Shown: piece by piece, positions 34,779 through 44,143 of the stretch | Layout: the number at the start of each line of letters is the position of its first letter | How positions within the stretch are numbered: position 1 is the first letter of the stretch | NCBI GenBank assembly: GCA_944392595.1 | Contig: CALXXD010000001.1 | Span: 67,008-131,007 of the forward strand | Source of the DNA: an uncultured Alphaproteobacteria bacterium | GTDB taxonomy: Bacteria > Pseudomonadota > Alphaproteobacteria > Rs-D84 | DNA: 64,000 nucleotides | Reading direction: 5' to 3' | The notes under the pieces: model-generated | Databases searched by the model: none | Seen by the model: only the letters and a program-made list of their open reading frames with translations | Told to the model about the DNA's origin: nothing | Position numbers and translations under genes: made by a program

Positions 34779-35162
34779 ATGCATATACACAGTTCTTTAC
34801 ATTGGATGGCGGGCGTTATCGGCGTGTTGCTGGTGTTTATGGCGGGGTTTTATATCGGGACGCTGGATGCCGAAGAACACACGATAAAGGTTACCGGTCA
34901 ATGCGCAGGCATTGGTGTTGAAAAAAGTTTTTCATCAAACTTTGAATCTGTTAATGGAAAAGTTATTCGCGATGAAAAAACAAATTCAGAAACATATACC
35001 GCGCGCTGTTTGTGCTTTGCGTCCGATGCAGCGCATGAAAATGCGTGGGTTGATACTGTCGAAATCAGTGGCGACAGCAAAGATAATGTTCAAACAGAAT
35101 GCTCGACAAATTGCCAGGCTTTGTGCGAAGAACGTTTGACCGGATTTGTTTTTGCGGATTAA
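34779..35162 (+). CDS. Membrane-anchored cysteine-rich protein of unknown function
   Basis: 127 residues with a good AAAGGAG ribosome site. One span (MAGVIGVLLVFMAGFYIGTL, residues 10-29) anchors a periplasmic domain of about 95 residues with seven cysteines (GQCAGIG, ARCLCFAS, TECSTNCQALCEE), so disulphides are likely. It matches no family I know. It lies 12 bases after ileS and ends 1 base before nth, suggesting one operon. Confidence 0.7.
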   Translation: MHIHSSLHWMAGVIGVLLVFMAGFYIGTLDAEEHTIKVTGQCAGIGVEKSFSSNFESVNGKVIRDEKTNSETYTARCLCFASDAAHENAWVDTVEISGDSKDNVQTECSTNCQALCEERLTGFVFAD

Positions 35163-35163
35163 A

Positions 35164-35826
35164 ATGACTTTGACGCCTGATATTTATTTCAAGCATGTTC
35201 CGACCGTGGTTGATATGTCAATCCGGTCGGAGTTATATTCTGTGAATGAATTCACATTTGCTGTGGCGGTTATTTTGTCCGCCCAGGCAACTGATAAAAA
35301 AGTAAACGAAGTTACACCTGAATTATTTCGTGTGGCACCGTCACCCGCAAAAATGTTGGCGTTGGGCGAAGATGGTTTGAAACAGCATATTCGCGTATTG
35401 TCTTTCTTTAACAACAAAGCCAAAAGTATCATGGGATTGGCGGCGGTGTTAATGAATGATGCAAATGGCGCGGATGATAATTATAAATTTCCAAATAAAT
35501 ATCATAATCGGGATGCTTTGATGAAATTGCCGGGCATCGGGCAAAAAACCGCAAATGTTATAATGAATGTTTTATGGGGCGCGCCAAACATAGGTGTTGA
35601 TACTCATGTTTTCCGCAATGCACATCGGTATGCTTGGGTTGGAGCGGATGCAAATACCCCAGAAAAAGTCGAGGAACAATTATTAAAAATTATTCCAAAA
35701 AAATATCACCCGATTGTAAATCATGTAATGGTTTTACATGGCCGTTATATTTGTCGTGCGCTGCGGCCAAAATGCGGTGAATGTCCGGTTGCACGTTGGT
35801 GCAATGCGCCGGATAAAACAGTATAA
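35164..35826 (+). CDS. nth: Endonuclease III (DNA glycosylase/AP lyase)
   Basis: 220 residues from the ATG at 35164. The helix-hairpin-helix with catalytic lysine is MKLPGIGQKTANVIMNVLWG, the catalytic Asp is in GVDTHVFRNAHRYAW. The [4Fe-4S] ligands follow Cx6Cx2Cx5C in CRALRPKCGECPVARWC. It removes oxidised pyrimidines. All catalytic parts are intact. Confidence 0.96.
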   Translation: MTLTPDIYFKHVPTVVDMSIRSELYSVNEFTFAVAVILSAQATDKKVNEVTPELFRVAPSPAKMLALGEDGLKQHIRVLSFFNNKAKSIMGLAAVLMNDANGADDNYKFPNKYHNRDALMKLPGIGQKTANVIMNVLWGAPNIGVDTHVFRNAHRYAWVGADANTPEKVEEQLLKIIPKKYHPIVNHVMVLHGRYICRALRPKCGECPVARWCNAPDKTV

Positions 35827-35835
35827 AAATATATT

Positions 35836-35865
35836 AAAAAACACCGGTAAATGCCGGTGTTTTTA
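35836..35865. terminator. Bidirectional terminator between nth and pheT
   Basis: AAAAACACCGG / CCGGTGTTTTT stem with loop TAAATG, identical in core to the pal terminator. Confidence 0.88.
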
Positions 35866-35868
35866 TGT

Positions 35869-38172
35869 TTATTTATCACGAATTTTTGCGTTGCATTTCT
35901 TTTCTACATTTTCAATGACGTCTGTTTGCAATTTCTGCAAATCTGTGTCAGACATTTTGTCGGTTGGTGTAATCGTTACAGTAAATGCAATCGATTTTTT
36001 CCCATCCGTCAAATCAAATGCGTCAAATACAACGACATCCGTTATACGCGAATCAGCACATCGCGCGACAGATGTTAATTTTTCAGCCGGCGTTGCCGAA
36101 TCCACAACGAACGCAAAATCACGCGTTATCGGTTGAAATTCAGACAATTTCGGTTCATGAACTTTGCGAATTCCCGGCAAGTTTTCAACATCATCAACAA
36201 TCGCGATATTAACATTTGTTTTTATCTTTAACGCACGTGCAACAGACGGATGCAACTGTCCAAATTCAGCAATCTTTTTTTTGCCCTGCATCACCGCGCC
36301 ATATCTGAACGGATGCGCCCAACGTGGCGGGTTATCCGATGCAATTGTAAAGTTTTGTCCATGCAGCAATGCAATCAAATCCGCTTTGACATCATAAATG
36401 TCTGTGGCGCGATTACGATGCGTCCAATGGCGTGGCGCAATATCGCCTGTGCGAACAATACAAATTTGTGTATGTTGCGCGTTTGGCGTGTCCCCATCAA
36501 ACACAGTTCCCAATTCAAACAAATTCAAATCTGGGTATCCGCGTTTTTCATTTTCGGCAACAAAGTGCAACATATTACCCAATAGACCGTTACGCGCCGT
36601 ATCCATATTTGCAACAATGGGGTTCGCAACCCGCACAATCGGTTTGTCGGACAACAGGGTTTCTGTTTTTGAATTACCGAACCCGAATGATTTTGCCTCG
36701 TTCAAGCCACGCGATGCCAATTCATGCTTAAAGCGCATAAAATAATCATTATACGGCGCAGAATCCGACGGTGTGTGTTTGGCTGTATTTGCAATGTTAT
36801 CATATCCGTAAATACGAATAAGTTCGGAAATTATATTTTCTGCAATCACAACATCCACGCGGGCAGAGCGGGGTGTTATTTTCCACGCATCGCCATGTGT
36901 TGTGACAACAAATCCCAAATTTTCCAAAATTTCACGTTGTTTTTCAGCAGGCATATCAACACCTGTTTTTATTTTGAACAAATCAGGCGTGTATTCAATG
37001 CTGCGGTTTTCAGTTGGCAATTCGCCACCCAATCCAGTTCCAACAATTTCGCCACCACAGGCATCCATTATAATATCCGCCGCGCGCGCCAGCGCAATCC
37101 CGGTTATAGTCGGGTCAATACCACGTTCATAACGATATGAAGAATCAGTTAATATTCCCAAACGTTTTGCGGTTTTACGAACTGATACCGGGTTAAAATA
37201 AGCACTTTCCAAAATAATATTTTTTGTTTTTTCGGTTGTCATACCGCGTGCGCCACCAACCACACCCGCCAATGCCAATATACCAGTATCATCTGCGATT
37301 ACCATATCGGTTTCACACAAAGTATGTTCGGCACCGAACAAGTCTGTAAATTTTTCACCAGATGTCGCCATGCGTACAGTTATATCGCCATGGATTTCGT
37401 CTGCATCAAAACAGTGCATCGGCTGCCCCATGTCATAACAAATATAATTTGTTGTATCAACCGGCGCGTTTTTCGGATTTATCCCAATTGCCCCCAGGCG
37501 CGATTTTATTTTCGGTGTGCTGTCTGAAACGGTGATTCCATGAATCTCGCAGAACTGATACACAGGGCATTTATCCGTTTTGATATTTACACTGCGTGCC
37601 GATTTTACCGGTTTTAATTCGGTATCATTCGGCGCAATGTATTTGCCGGCCCCACATGCCGCCAGGTCACGCGCTATCCCGCGCACCGCCAAATAATCGG
37701 GCCGATTTGGCGTTATTCCTGCATCAAAAACCGTTTCCATATTCAATACAGGCGAACCGATTTTTGTATTCGCGTCCAATTCAATAATTCCGCTGTGGTC
37801 GTCACCAATACCCAATTCACGCGCACTGCACATCATACCGTTTGACATAACACCACGCAATTTGCCGGCCTTGATTTCGTGACCTTCTATAACACAACCA
37901 GGTAACGCCAGCGCAGATACTAATCCAACACGCGCGTTTGGCGCGCCACAGACAACCTGGCGCAATGTACCCGAACCATCATCGACCTGTAAAATATGCA
38001 GATGGTCACTGCCGTCCATCGGGTTGCATTCAACGATTTTTGCCGCAATTGGTGCAATTGGCGCGGACAAATCTTCGACTTCCAATCCTGTACGGGTTAA
38101 TGTATCGGCAATTTGCTGGGCCGACATGTCTGTTTCCAGATAATCTTTTAACCAATCATAAGTCCATTTCAT
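35869..38172 (-). CDS. pheT: Phenylalanyl-tRNA synthetase beta subunit
   Basis: 767 residues. N-terminal start MKWTYDWLKDYLETD, then the OB/tRNA-binding domain (AKIVECNPMDGSDHLHILQV), the B3/B4 editing module, the B5 domain, the class II-like core and the C-terminal ferredoxin-fold anticodon-binding domain (REFQPITRDFAFVVD-type block FQPITRDFAFVVD). Length is in the usual range. It lies 15 bases downstream of pheS and forms the alpha2-beta2 enzyme with it. Confidence 0.96.
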   Translation of the reverse strand: MKWTYDWLKDYLETDMSAQQIADTLTRTGLEVEDLSAPIAPIAAKIVECNPMDGSDHLHILQVDDGSGTLRQVVCGAPNARVGLVSALALPGCVIEGHEIKAGKLRGVMSNGMMCSARELGIGDDHSGIIELDANTKIGSPVLNMETVFDAGITPNRPDYLAVRGIARDLAACGAGKYIAPNDTELKPVKSARSVNIKTDKCPVYQFCEIHGITVSDSTPKIKSRLGAIGINPKNAPVDTTNYICYDMGQPMHCFDADEIHGDITVRMATSGEKFTDLFGAEHTLCETDMVIADDTGILALAGVVGGARGMTTEKTKNIILESAYFNPVSVRKTAKRLGILTDSSYRYERGIDPTITGIALARAADIIMDACGGEIVGTGLGGELPTENRSIEYTPDLFKIKTGVDMPAEKQREILENLGFVVTTHGDAWKITPRSARVDVVIAENIISELIRIYGYDNIANTAKHTPSDSAPYNDYFMRFKHELASRGLNEAKSFGFGNSKTETLLSDKPIVRVANPIVANMDTARNGLLGNMLHFVAENEKRGYPDLNLFELGTVFDGDTPNAQHTQICIVRTGDIAPRHWTHRNRATDIYDVKADLIALLHGQNFTIASDNPPRWAHPFRYGAVMQGKKKIAEFGQLHPSVARALKIKTNVNIAIVDDVENLPGIRKVHEPKLSEFQPITRDFAFVVDSATPAEKLTSVARCADSRITDVVVFDAFDLTDGKKSIAFTVTITPTDKMSDTDLQKLQTDVIENVEKKCNAKIRDK

Positions 38173-38187
38173 TTTTTGCCCCTGTGA

Positions 38188-39135
38188 TTAAAAACCTGTT
38201 TTCTGTAACCAACGTACATCACCATCATACAATTGACGTAAATCGTTCAGACCGTATTTTAACATTGCCAAACGGTCCAACCCAAAGCCAAAGGCGAATC
38301 CCTGGTATTCATCCGGATTAATATTGCAGTTACGCAAAACATTCGGATGCACCATACCGGCCCCCATTATTTCCAGCCATTTTTTGCCCTGCCACATCAT
38401 ATCGATTTCTATGCTGGGTTCTGTAAATGGGAAATAAGACGGCCGAATACGTAATTTAATATCATCCATTTCAAAAAATCGTTTCAAAAATTCGCGCACA
38501 TCGGCAAACAAATCAGACATAGTGATGTTTTTATCTATGTATAAACCTTCGATTTGATGAAACATTGGGCCGTGTGTCGCGTCCATTTCTTTGCGGTATG
38601 TGGCACCAATGCCAAACATTTTTATTGGCGCACCTGTTTTTTCCATACTGCGGATTTGAATGGCGGATGTTTGCGTTCGCATAACATTGCCGTTTTCCAA
38701 GAAAAACGTATCCTGCATATCGCGGGCAGGGTGATATTCCGGTGTATTTAGCGCGGTAAAGTTATGCCAATCATCTTCGATTTCTGGGCCGACCCACATT
38801 TCGTATCCAAAAGATTCAAGGATAGAAGATATATCCGCCAAAGCGGTTGTTAATGGGTGCAAAGTGCCACGATTTTCAGGCAATGGATTTAACGACGCGT
38901 CCAATTTCTGGGATTCCAATGCCGCCATCATAACCGCATTTTCAATTTCCGTCTGGCGCGATTTGAATAATTCGCGCAATTCAGCGTTTTCACGATTTAA
39001 TTCGGCACGTGCATCATTATCCAAATTTTTCATATTTTTTAATTTGGCCGTCATAGTGCCATTTTTTCCGAAAGTTGCAGTGTATAAAGATTGCAATTCT
39101 TCCAATGTTTTTACGTTTTTTATCTGATTCTGCAT
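38188..39135 (-). CDS. pheS: Phenylalanyl-tRNA synthetase alpha subunit
   Basis: 315 residues from the ATG at 39135 with CGGGGT upstream. The N-terminal coiled coil is short. Class II motifs: HPLTTALADISSILESFGYE, DTFFLENGNVMRTQTSAIQ and the final GFAFGFGLDRLAMLKYG (motif 3). It activates phenylalanine and charges tRNA-Phe with PheT. rpmI-rplT lie upstream on the same strand, separated by a terminator, so attenuation or an independent promoter is likely. Confidence 0.96.
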   Translation of the reverse strand: MQNQIKNVKTLEELQSLYTATFGKNGTMTAKLKNMKNLDNDARAELNRENAELRELFKSRQTEIENAVMMAALESQKLDASLNPLPENRGTLHPLTTALADISSILESFGYEMWVGPEIEDDWHNFTALNTPEYHPARDMQDTFFLENGNVMRTQTSAIQIRSMEKTGAPIKMFGIGATYRKEMDATHGPMFHQIEGLYIDKNITMSDLFADVREFLKRFFEMDDIKLRIRPSYFPFTEPSIEIDMMWQGKKWLEIMGAGMVHPNVLRNCNINPDEYQGFAFGFGLDRLAMLKYGLNDLRQLYDGDVRWLQKTGF

Positions 39136-39161
39136 AACATTACCCCGTGTTATAAAAACAT

Positions 39162-39183
39162 AAAGCCGTCGTTTGACGGCTTT
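39162..39183 (-). terminator. Terminator between rplT and pheS
   Basis: AAAGCCGTC / GACGGCTTT stem with loop GTTT; the minus strand then reads ATGTTTTT. It may act as an attenuator for pheST. Confidence 0.75.
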
Positions 39184-39215
39184 ATAATACAAAATAAAGT
39201 ACCAACCGCCAAGGC

Positions 39216-39584
39216 TTATTTAGCATCCGCGGCAGTAAATCGTTTTGCTGTTTCAACCAATTTTGCAAAGTTTGCATCGCCCGCATAGGCCATTTCGGCC
39301 AATACTTTGCGATCCAATGCAACACCGGCCCGTTTCAGACCATTCATGAATTGGCTGTATGTCATACCATTTGCACGCGCTGCGGCGTTGATACGCACAA
39401 TCCACAAACCACGAAATTCGCGTTTTTTCACACGACGATCGCGATATGCGTATTGTCCCGCTTTTTCAGTTTTTTCACGGGCGGCACGATATGTCGAATG
39501 ATGACGGCCCAGGTAACCCTTGGCACGTGCCAATATTTTATTGTGTTTTTGTTTTACGGTTGTACCGCGTTTAACCCTTGCCAT
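39216..39584 (-). CDS. rplT: 50S ribosomal protein bL20
   Basis: 122 residues, normal size. [60 protein letters not shown] and the [20 protein letters not shown]-terminal domain are clear. It is an early assembly protein that binds 23S rRNA. It is 16 bases after rpmI. Confidence 0.98.
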   Translation of the reverse strand: MARVKRGTTVKQKHNKILARAKGYLGRHHSTYRAAREKTEKAGQYAYRDRRVKKREFRGLWIVRINAAARANGMTYSQFMNGLKRAGVALDRKVLAEMAYAGDANFAKLVETAKRFTAADAK

Positions 39585-39600
39585 AACTTGCCCCCTTTAA

Positions 39601-39804
39601 TTATTTCAAACCATACGGGGCCAAGATTTTCGCCTGTCCCTTCATGTTATCGTTCAAATACTGTGGTTTTGATCCAGCCTTGTTTGCACGCTTGGATTTA
39701 TTACGCAACAGTTTTTTGTGAGCATTTCTGGCAACGCGGATTTTACCGGTCGCAGTCATAGATGCGCGCTTTTTCAAGTACGACTTTGTCTTTAATTTTG
39801 GCAT
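39601..39804 (-). CDS. rpmI: 50S ribosomal protein bL35
   Basis: 67 residues from the ATG at 39804 (the open frame upstream has no family match). MPKLKTKSYLKKRASMTATG, RNAHKKLLRNKSKRANK and the end KILAPYGLK are typical. It pairs with rplT; infC, normally first in this operon, is at 6607 instead. Confidence 0.97.
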   Translation of the reverse strand: MPKLKTKSYLKKRASMTATGKIRVARNAHKKLLRNKSKRANKAGSKPQYLNDNMKGQAKILAPYGLK

Positions 39805-39906
39805 TTTGTATCCTTTTTTATTACACCTGATGGCATGCCTGTGCCATTTCGGCGCGTTTAACACGGGTGTTATTTTGGCATAATTAAATGAAAAATCAAG
39901 TTTTTA

Positions 39907-39935
39907 TTGAATATCTGGATTTTAGCGTTTAAACT
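39907..39935 (+). promoter_or_regulatory. Possible promoter of the mreC operon
   Basis: TTGAAT (39907-39912), 17-base spacer, TAAACT (39930-39935), 9 bases before mreC. Confidence 0.4.
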
Positions 39936-39944
39936 TACCACGCC

Positions 39945-40766
39945 ATGAACCAAAATAAAATATCCGACAGATTGAAAAATATTATAAAATCCGCCGCTGC
40001 CGCCGCGGTGTTGCCGGTATTGTTTATATATATAATGATTGCAAAGCCCGACTATGCGTTAATGAACAGTTTGGCGCATGTCGTGTTACCGGTTGCAAAT
40101 TGGGTTGGTGATGTTATAACGTGGCCTGTGCGCGCGGTTGGGAACGGGATTGAAAATCTGCGCGAATTAGCAAATCTGAGGACTGAAAACGAAGAATTAC
40201 GCGCGCAATTGGATGCGGCTTTGCGTAATAAAAATGCCTGTGACGTGGCAATTGCTGAAAATCAAAAACTGTCACGCGAATTGGATATAGTTCAATCCCA
40301 GCCACGGGGCGCAATTGTTGCAGATGTTACATACGATAATACCGCAATCCATCACAGTACTTTCTTTATTAACAAAGGCGTTAAACACGGATTGGAAAAT
40401 GGAATGGTGGCCATATCCACAGATGGATATTTGGTTGGCGTTATAACCGATGTGGCACCAAATTTTTCACGTGTGCGGGCGTTAAACGATGCAAATACAA
40501 ATATTGCTGTGCGTGTTGCTGGCACGGATGTATATGGATTTTTACAGGGAAATGGTTCCGCCACGCCAACCGTTGGGTTATTCAGTGACCCTGATTTTCA
40601 ACCATCAGATGGTGTCAAATTAATTACAAGCAGTATCAGCGGCGTATTACCAAGTGGCATAACAGTCGGTGAAATTACCGAAAATACGTATGTGCATGTA
40701 ATAAAACCTGACAGTTTATCACGCGTGATATTATTGGATTTTGACGAAGAAAATAAATATAAATGA
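39945..40766 (+). CDS. mreC: Rod-shape-determining protein MreC
   Basis: 273 residues. One N-terminal span (AAAAVLPVLFIYIMIAKPD, about 17-35), a coiled coil (ENLRELANLRTENEELRAQL to about residue 110) and the two-barrel periplasmic domain with STFFINKGVKHGLENGMVAI and ALNDANTNIAVRVAGT. It links MreB to the periplasmic wall synthases. It opens a four-gene shape operon (mreC, mreD, mrdA, rodA) with overlapping ends; mreB itself is 18 kb away. Confidence 0.94.
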   Translation: MNQNKISDRLKNIIKSAAAAAVLPVLFIYIMIAKPDYALMNSLAHVVLPVANWVGDVITWPVRAVGNGIENLRELANLRTENEELRAQLDAALRNKNACDVAIAENQKLSRELDIVQSQPRGAIVADVTYDNTAIHHSTFFINKGVKHGLENGMVAISTDGYLVGVITDVAPNFSRVRALNDANTNIAVRVAGTDVYGFLQGNGSATPTVGLFSDPDFQPSDGVKLITSSISGVLPSGITVGEITENTYVHVIKPDSLSRVILLDFDEENKYK

Positions 40767-41224
40767 CACGGGATAAAGTTATAAAGTTTTTACGAAATAT
40801 TTTTCCTTTTATCACAGTAATTGTACTGTGGCGGTTGTCTGTGTATTTTTGGAATCCGGCCGGAATTTTGGCGATTATCCCAATATTTTATTGTTCATTT
40901 GTGCGGCCTGTGCCTTGGTTTGCGCCATTTGCATTGTTATTTTGTTTTTTGATTGATTATAAATTCGACACGTTGGTTTATTGGACGGCAATGTATTGCA
41001 TATTTTATGCGATAAATGGATTTCAAAACTTTTTTGATTTGACGCGCGTCGATAAAAACGCAATACATATATTTATGATTTTTTTTGGCGTGGCGATTAT
41101 GATATTGACCATGCTGGATTTAAACATATCGAATGTGATGTGGGCAATATGGCTGTTTGCATGGGTATCGGTGCTGTATATCCCAATTACAGCACTGCTT
41201 AGGTTAGTGGATAATGATAGATAA
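40763..41224 (+). CDS. mreD: Rod-shape-determining protein MreD
   Basis: 153 residues, hydrophobic, with about five spans (FITVIVLWRLSVYFW, GILAIIPIFYCSF, WFAPFALLFCFLIDY, IFMIFFGVAIMILTMLD, WAIWLFAWVSVLYIPI). Primary-sequence matches in this family are weak; position between mreC and mrdA and the span pattern decide it. It overlaps mreC by 4 bases and mrdA by 11. Confidence 0.85.
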   Translation: MTRDKVIKFLRNIFPFITVIVLWRLSVYFWNPAGILAIIPIFYCSFVRPVPWFAPFALLFCFLIDYKFDTLVYWTAMYCIFYAINGFQNFFDLTRVDKNAIHIFMIFFGVAIMILTMLDLNISNVMWAIWLFAWVSVLYIPITALLRLVDNDR

Positions 41225-42989
41225 AGAAGTTGCACGCACTTTTGACAGACGCAGCGCACTGTTTTTAACAGCGGGTGCAGTACTTACATCTGCGTTGGTG
41301 TTGCGTATGTTACAAATGCAATTATTTAACTATCGCGAATATACACAAAAAAGCCAAAGCAATTCATTTCGAATCCAAATTAATATGCCGCAGCGTGGGC
41401 GGATTTTATCTGCGTCTGGGGCACCAATCTCACGCGATGCGGAAATATACAGAATTTATGTAATCCCAGAAGAAACAGATGATATCGACGCTGTGATAAG
41501 TACAGTGGCGGCCGAATTAAAATTAAACAAAAAACGTATTGCACGAATATATGCGCGAATAAAAAAACAGCAGCCCTTTCAACCTGTTCTGGTCAGTGAA
41601 AATTCAAATTGGTCTGAATTGGCCGCATTACAGGCAAAAAATATACCGGGTCTGCATGTACGCAGCGGTTTTGCACGCGTATATGAAATGGGGCCGGCTG
41701 GCGCACAAGTATTTGGTTATGTCGGCGACCCAAACACCCCCGTCGCAAATACCCCGTTTTTTACAACCGGGATTACGGGACTGGAACGCAGATTTAATGA
41801 TCAACTGTCGGGAATTCCCGGTCAAACTGTAATGATTACAAATGCTGTTGGGCGTGTAACAGGCGAAGATAAAACTCAATTTCGGGCGGCGATTGCGGGT
41901 TCTGATTTACAAACAACGATAAATGACGATGCCCAGCGCACAATGTATGATTATCTGATGCAGCATCGTGCCGGATGCGGGGTTGCACTGGATATAGAAA
42001 ACGGCGATATTTTGGCGATGGTTTCCACCCCCAGTTTCGATGCAAATATGTTTGGTGCCGACGATGGCGAAGAATATATTGATTCGCTGCGCAATGATTA
42101 TATGAAACCTTTTATGAATAAAACAATCGAGGGTCTGTATCCACCCGGTTCAACATTCAAAATTGTTGTGGCTTTGGCTGCGCTGGAATCTGGGGCAATT
42201 ACCCCGAATGAAAAAATACACTGTCCAGGATACTGGGATTATGGCGACAGACGTTATCATTGTTGGGAAGATCATGGGCACGGATGGGTTGATTTGGCGG
42301 GCGCGTTAAAGCATTCTTGCGACATTTATTTTTATCAATTGGCGTTGCGTATCGGTATTGATTCCATCAAAGAAATGGCACTCAAACTGGGGCTGTCGCA
42401 AAAATATATGGATGGCATATTATCCCGGGAAATGCCGGGGGTAATTCCAGACAGATATTGGAAAGAAAAAGCAATTGGTTACAGTTGGGTTCATGGTGAT
42501 ACCATTATTTCTGGTATTGGTCAGGGATTTATATTAACCAATTGTTTGCAGTTGGCTGTTATGATGGCACGAACGGCATCAAATCGTGTTGTCGTGCCGC
42601 GTTTAATTTTAACCGCCGATACACCAAAATTTGAAAGTTTGGGATTACAAAAAAAGAACGTGGATGCAGTCCTGCGTGGCTTAGAGCAAGTTACACGTCG
42701 TGGGGGTACCGCCGCAGGCAGTGCGATAAATGTTAATGGTGCGCGTATGGGTGGTAAAACAGGTACGTCCCAAGTGCGCAGTATTTCACGCGCAGAACGC
42801 GAAAGCGGTGTATTATCAAACGAAGAATTAAAATGGAATATGCGTAACCATGGTCTGTTTGTTGGCTATGCACCAACAAATAATCCAAAATACGCTGTAT
42901 GCGCGATAACCGAACATTCCGGCGGCAGTGGTCTGGCCGGGCGCACAGTGGCGGCGGTTATGCGCGTATTATTGGGGGATAAAAAATAA
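41214..42989 (+). CDS. mrdA: Peptidoglycan transpeptidase PBP2
   Basis: 591 residues. One N-terminal span (SALFLTAGAVLTSALVLRML). The dimerisation domain has MPQRGRILSASGAPISRD. The transpeptidase motifs are SxxK in YPPGSTFKIVVALAALE, SxN-equivalent SCD in LKHSCDIYFYQLAL and KTG in GGKTGTSQVRS. It cross-links the lateral wall with RodA. The second motif SCD is a known variant in PBP2 proteins. Confidence 0.95.
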   Translation: MIDKEVARTFDRRSALFLTAGAVLTSALVLRMLQMQLFNYREYTQKSQSNSFRIQINMPQRGRILSASGAPISRDAEIYRIYVIPEETDDIDAVISTVAAELKLNKKRIARIYARIKKQQPFQPVLVSENSNWSELAALQAKNIPGLHVRSGFARVYEMGPAGAQVFGYVGDPNTPVANTPFFTTGITGLERRFNDQLSGIPGQTVMITNAVGRVTGEDKTQFRAAIAGSDLQTTINDDAQRTMYDYLMQHRAGCGVALDIENGDILAMVSTPSFDANMFGADDGEEYIDSLRNDYMKPFMNKTIEGLYPPGSTFKIVVALAALESGAITPNEKIHCPGYWDYGDRRYHCWEDHGHGWVDLAGALKHSCDIYFYQLALRIGIDSIKEMALKLGLSQKYMDGILSREMPGVIPDRYWKEKAIGYSWVHGDTIISGIGQGFILTNCLQLAVMMARTASNRVVVPRLILTADTPKFESLGLQKKNVDAVLRGLEQVTRRGGTAAGSAINVNGARMGGKTGTSQVRSISRAERESGVLSNEELKWNMRNHGLFVGYAPTNNPKYAVCAITEHSGGSGLAGRTVAAVMRVLLGDKK

Positions 42990-42990
42990 A

Positions 42991-44139
42991 ATGGCGGCAC
43001 GTCAAACACGCGTTTCAAATGCCAGTATGATGAGTTTTCCTGAAAAACTTGGCCGTTTTTCGTGGGCCCTGTTTATCCCAGTATGTTTGATCTGTGCAAT
43101 TTCAATCGTTGTGCTTTATTCCGCGGGTGGCGGTGCATGGCGGCCATTTGCTTTGTCGCAATTGATAAAGATTATTTTGGGATTCGGTGTATTTTTCTTT
43201 GCGGCATTTACAAACATAAAAACTTGGATTAAATCAGCATATTGGATTTATGCAATCGCGCTGATTATGATTGTTTTGGTTACGTTTGTCGGACATACAG
43301 GTATGGGCGCACAACGTTGGCTGAATTTGGGATTTTTCCACGTGCAACCGTCTGAACTGATAAAAATAGCACTGGTATTGGCATTGGCGCGATATTTTGC
43401 GTGGATGAATTCCGTCGAATTATCACAGTTAAAAAATTATGCTTTACCTGCGGCAATGTTATTGGTGCCGTTCATATTAATTGTGGCCCAGCCCGATTTG
43501 GGGACTGCATTATCATTGGGTATGATTACTGTTGGAATGTTTTACATTGTTGGCGCACAAAAAAAATGGTTTATTATCGCAATTATTTTGGGATTGATGG
43601 CCGCGCCTTTGATGTGGTATGGCGGGTTGCATGATTATCAACGTGACAGAATTATAACTTTTATAAATCCTGACCATGATGCCCAGGGTGCAGGTTATCA
43701 AATTAACCAAGCAAAAATTGCGTTTGGTTCGGGCGGTATGCTGGGCAAAGGTTATATGGCGGGCACACAATCGCAACAGTCTTTTTTGCCCGAAAAACAA
43801 ACTGATTTTATATTTACCATGCTTGGTGAAGAATTCGGTTTTGTTGGGGCTTTTTCGTTGTTGGTGCTTTATACAATTATAATACTTGTTTTATTTTGGT
43901 GCGCAAAAACATGCCGAAATCGGTTTGGGCAATTGGTATGTTTTGGTTTTATGTTGAACTTTTTTATTTATTACTTTATAAATATATCCATGGTTCTGGG
44001 ACTGATGCCAACCGTTGGTGTGCCATTACCGTTAATGTCATACGGCGGCAGCAGTTTGTTATCACTGATGTTTGGGTTCGGCCTGTGTCAGAACGCACAT
44101 ATTCACAAAGACCAACAATTATCTGCCAAAGGAAGTTAA
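42991..44139 (+). CDS. rodA: Rod-shape peptidoglycan polymerase RodA
   Basis: 382 residues from the ATG at 42991, 1 base after mrdA. SEDS family with about ten spans. Conserved blocks: GHTGMGAQRWLNLGFFHVQP, VAQPDLGTALSLGM, INQAKIAFGSGGMLGKGYM, and EKQTDFIFTMLGEEFGFVG with the catalytic Asp, then PTVGVPLPLMSYGGSSLLS. It is the glycosyltransferase partner of PBP2. Confidence 0.95.
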   Translation: MAARQTRVSNASMMSFPEKLGRFSWALFIPVCLICAISIVVLYSAGGGAWRPFALSQLIKIILGFGVFFFAAFTNIKTWIKSAYWIYAIALIMIVLVTFVGHTGMGAQRWLNLGFFHVQPSELIKIALVLALARYFAWMNSVELSQLKNYALPAAMLLVPFILIVAQPDLGTALSLGMITVGMFYIVGAQKKWFIIAIILGLMAAPLMWYGGLHDYQRDRIITFINPDHDAQGAGYQINQAKIAFGSGGMLGKGYMAGTQSQQSFLPEKQTDFIFTMLGEEFGFVGAFSLLVLYTIIILVLFWCAKTCRNRFGQLVCFGFMLNFFIYYFINISMVLGLMPTVGVPLPLMSYGGSSLLSLMFGFGLCQNAHIHKDQQLSAKGS

Positions 44140-44143
44140 TATC

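Noticed and set aside
41214-42989. Loss of the second catalytic motif in PBP2 (SCD in place of SxN)
   Set aside because: SxD is a normal form in PBP2 proteins, so this is not inactivation.
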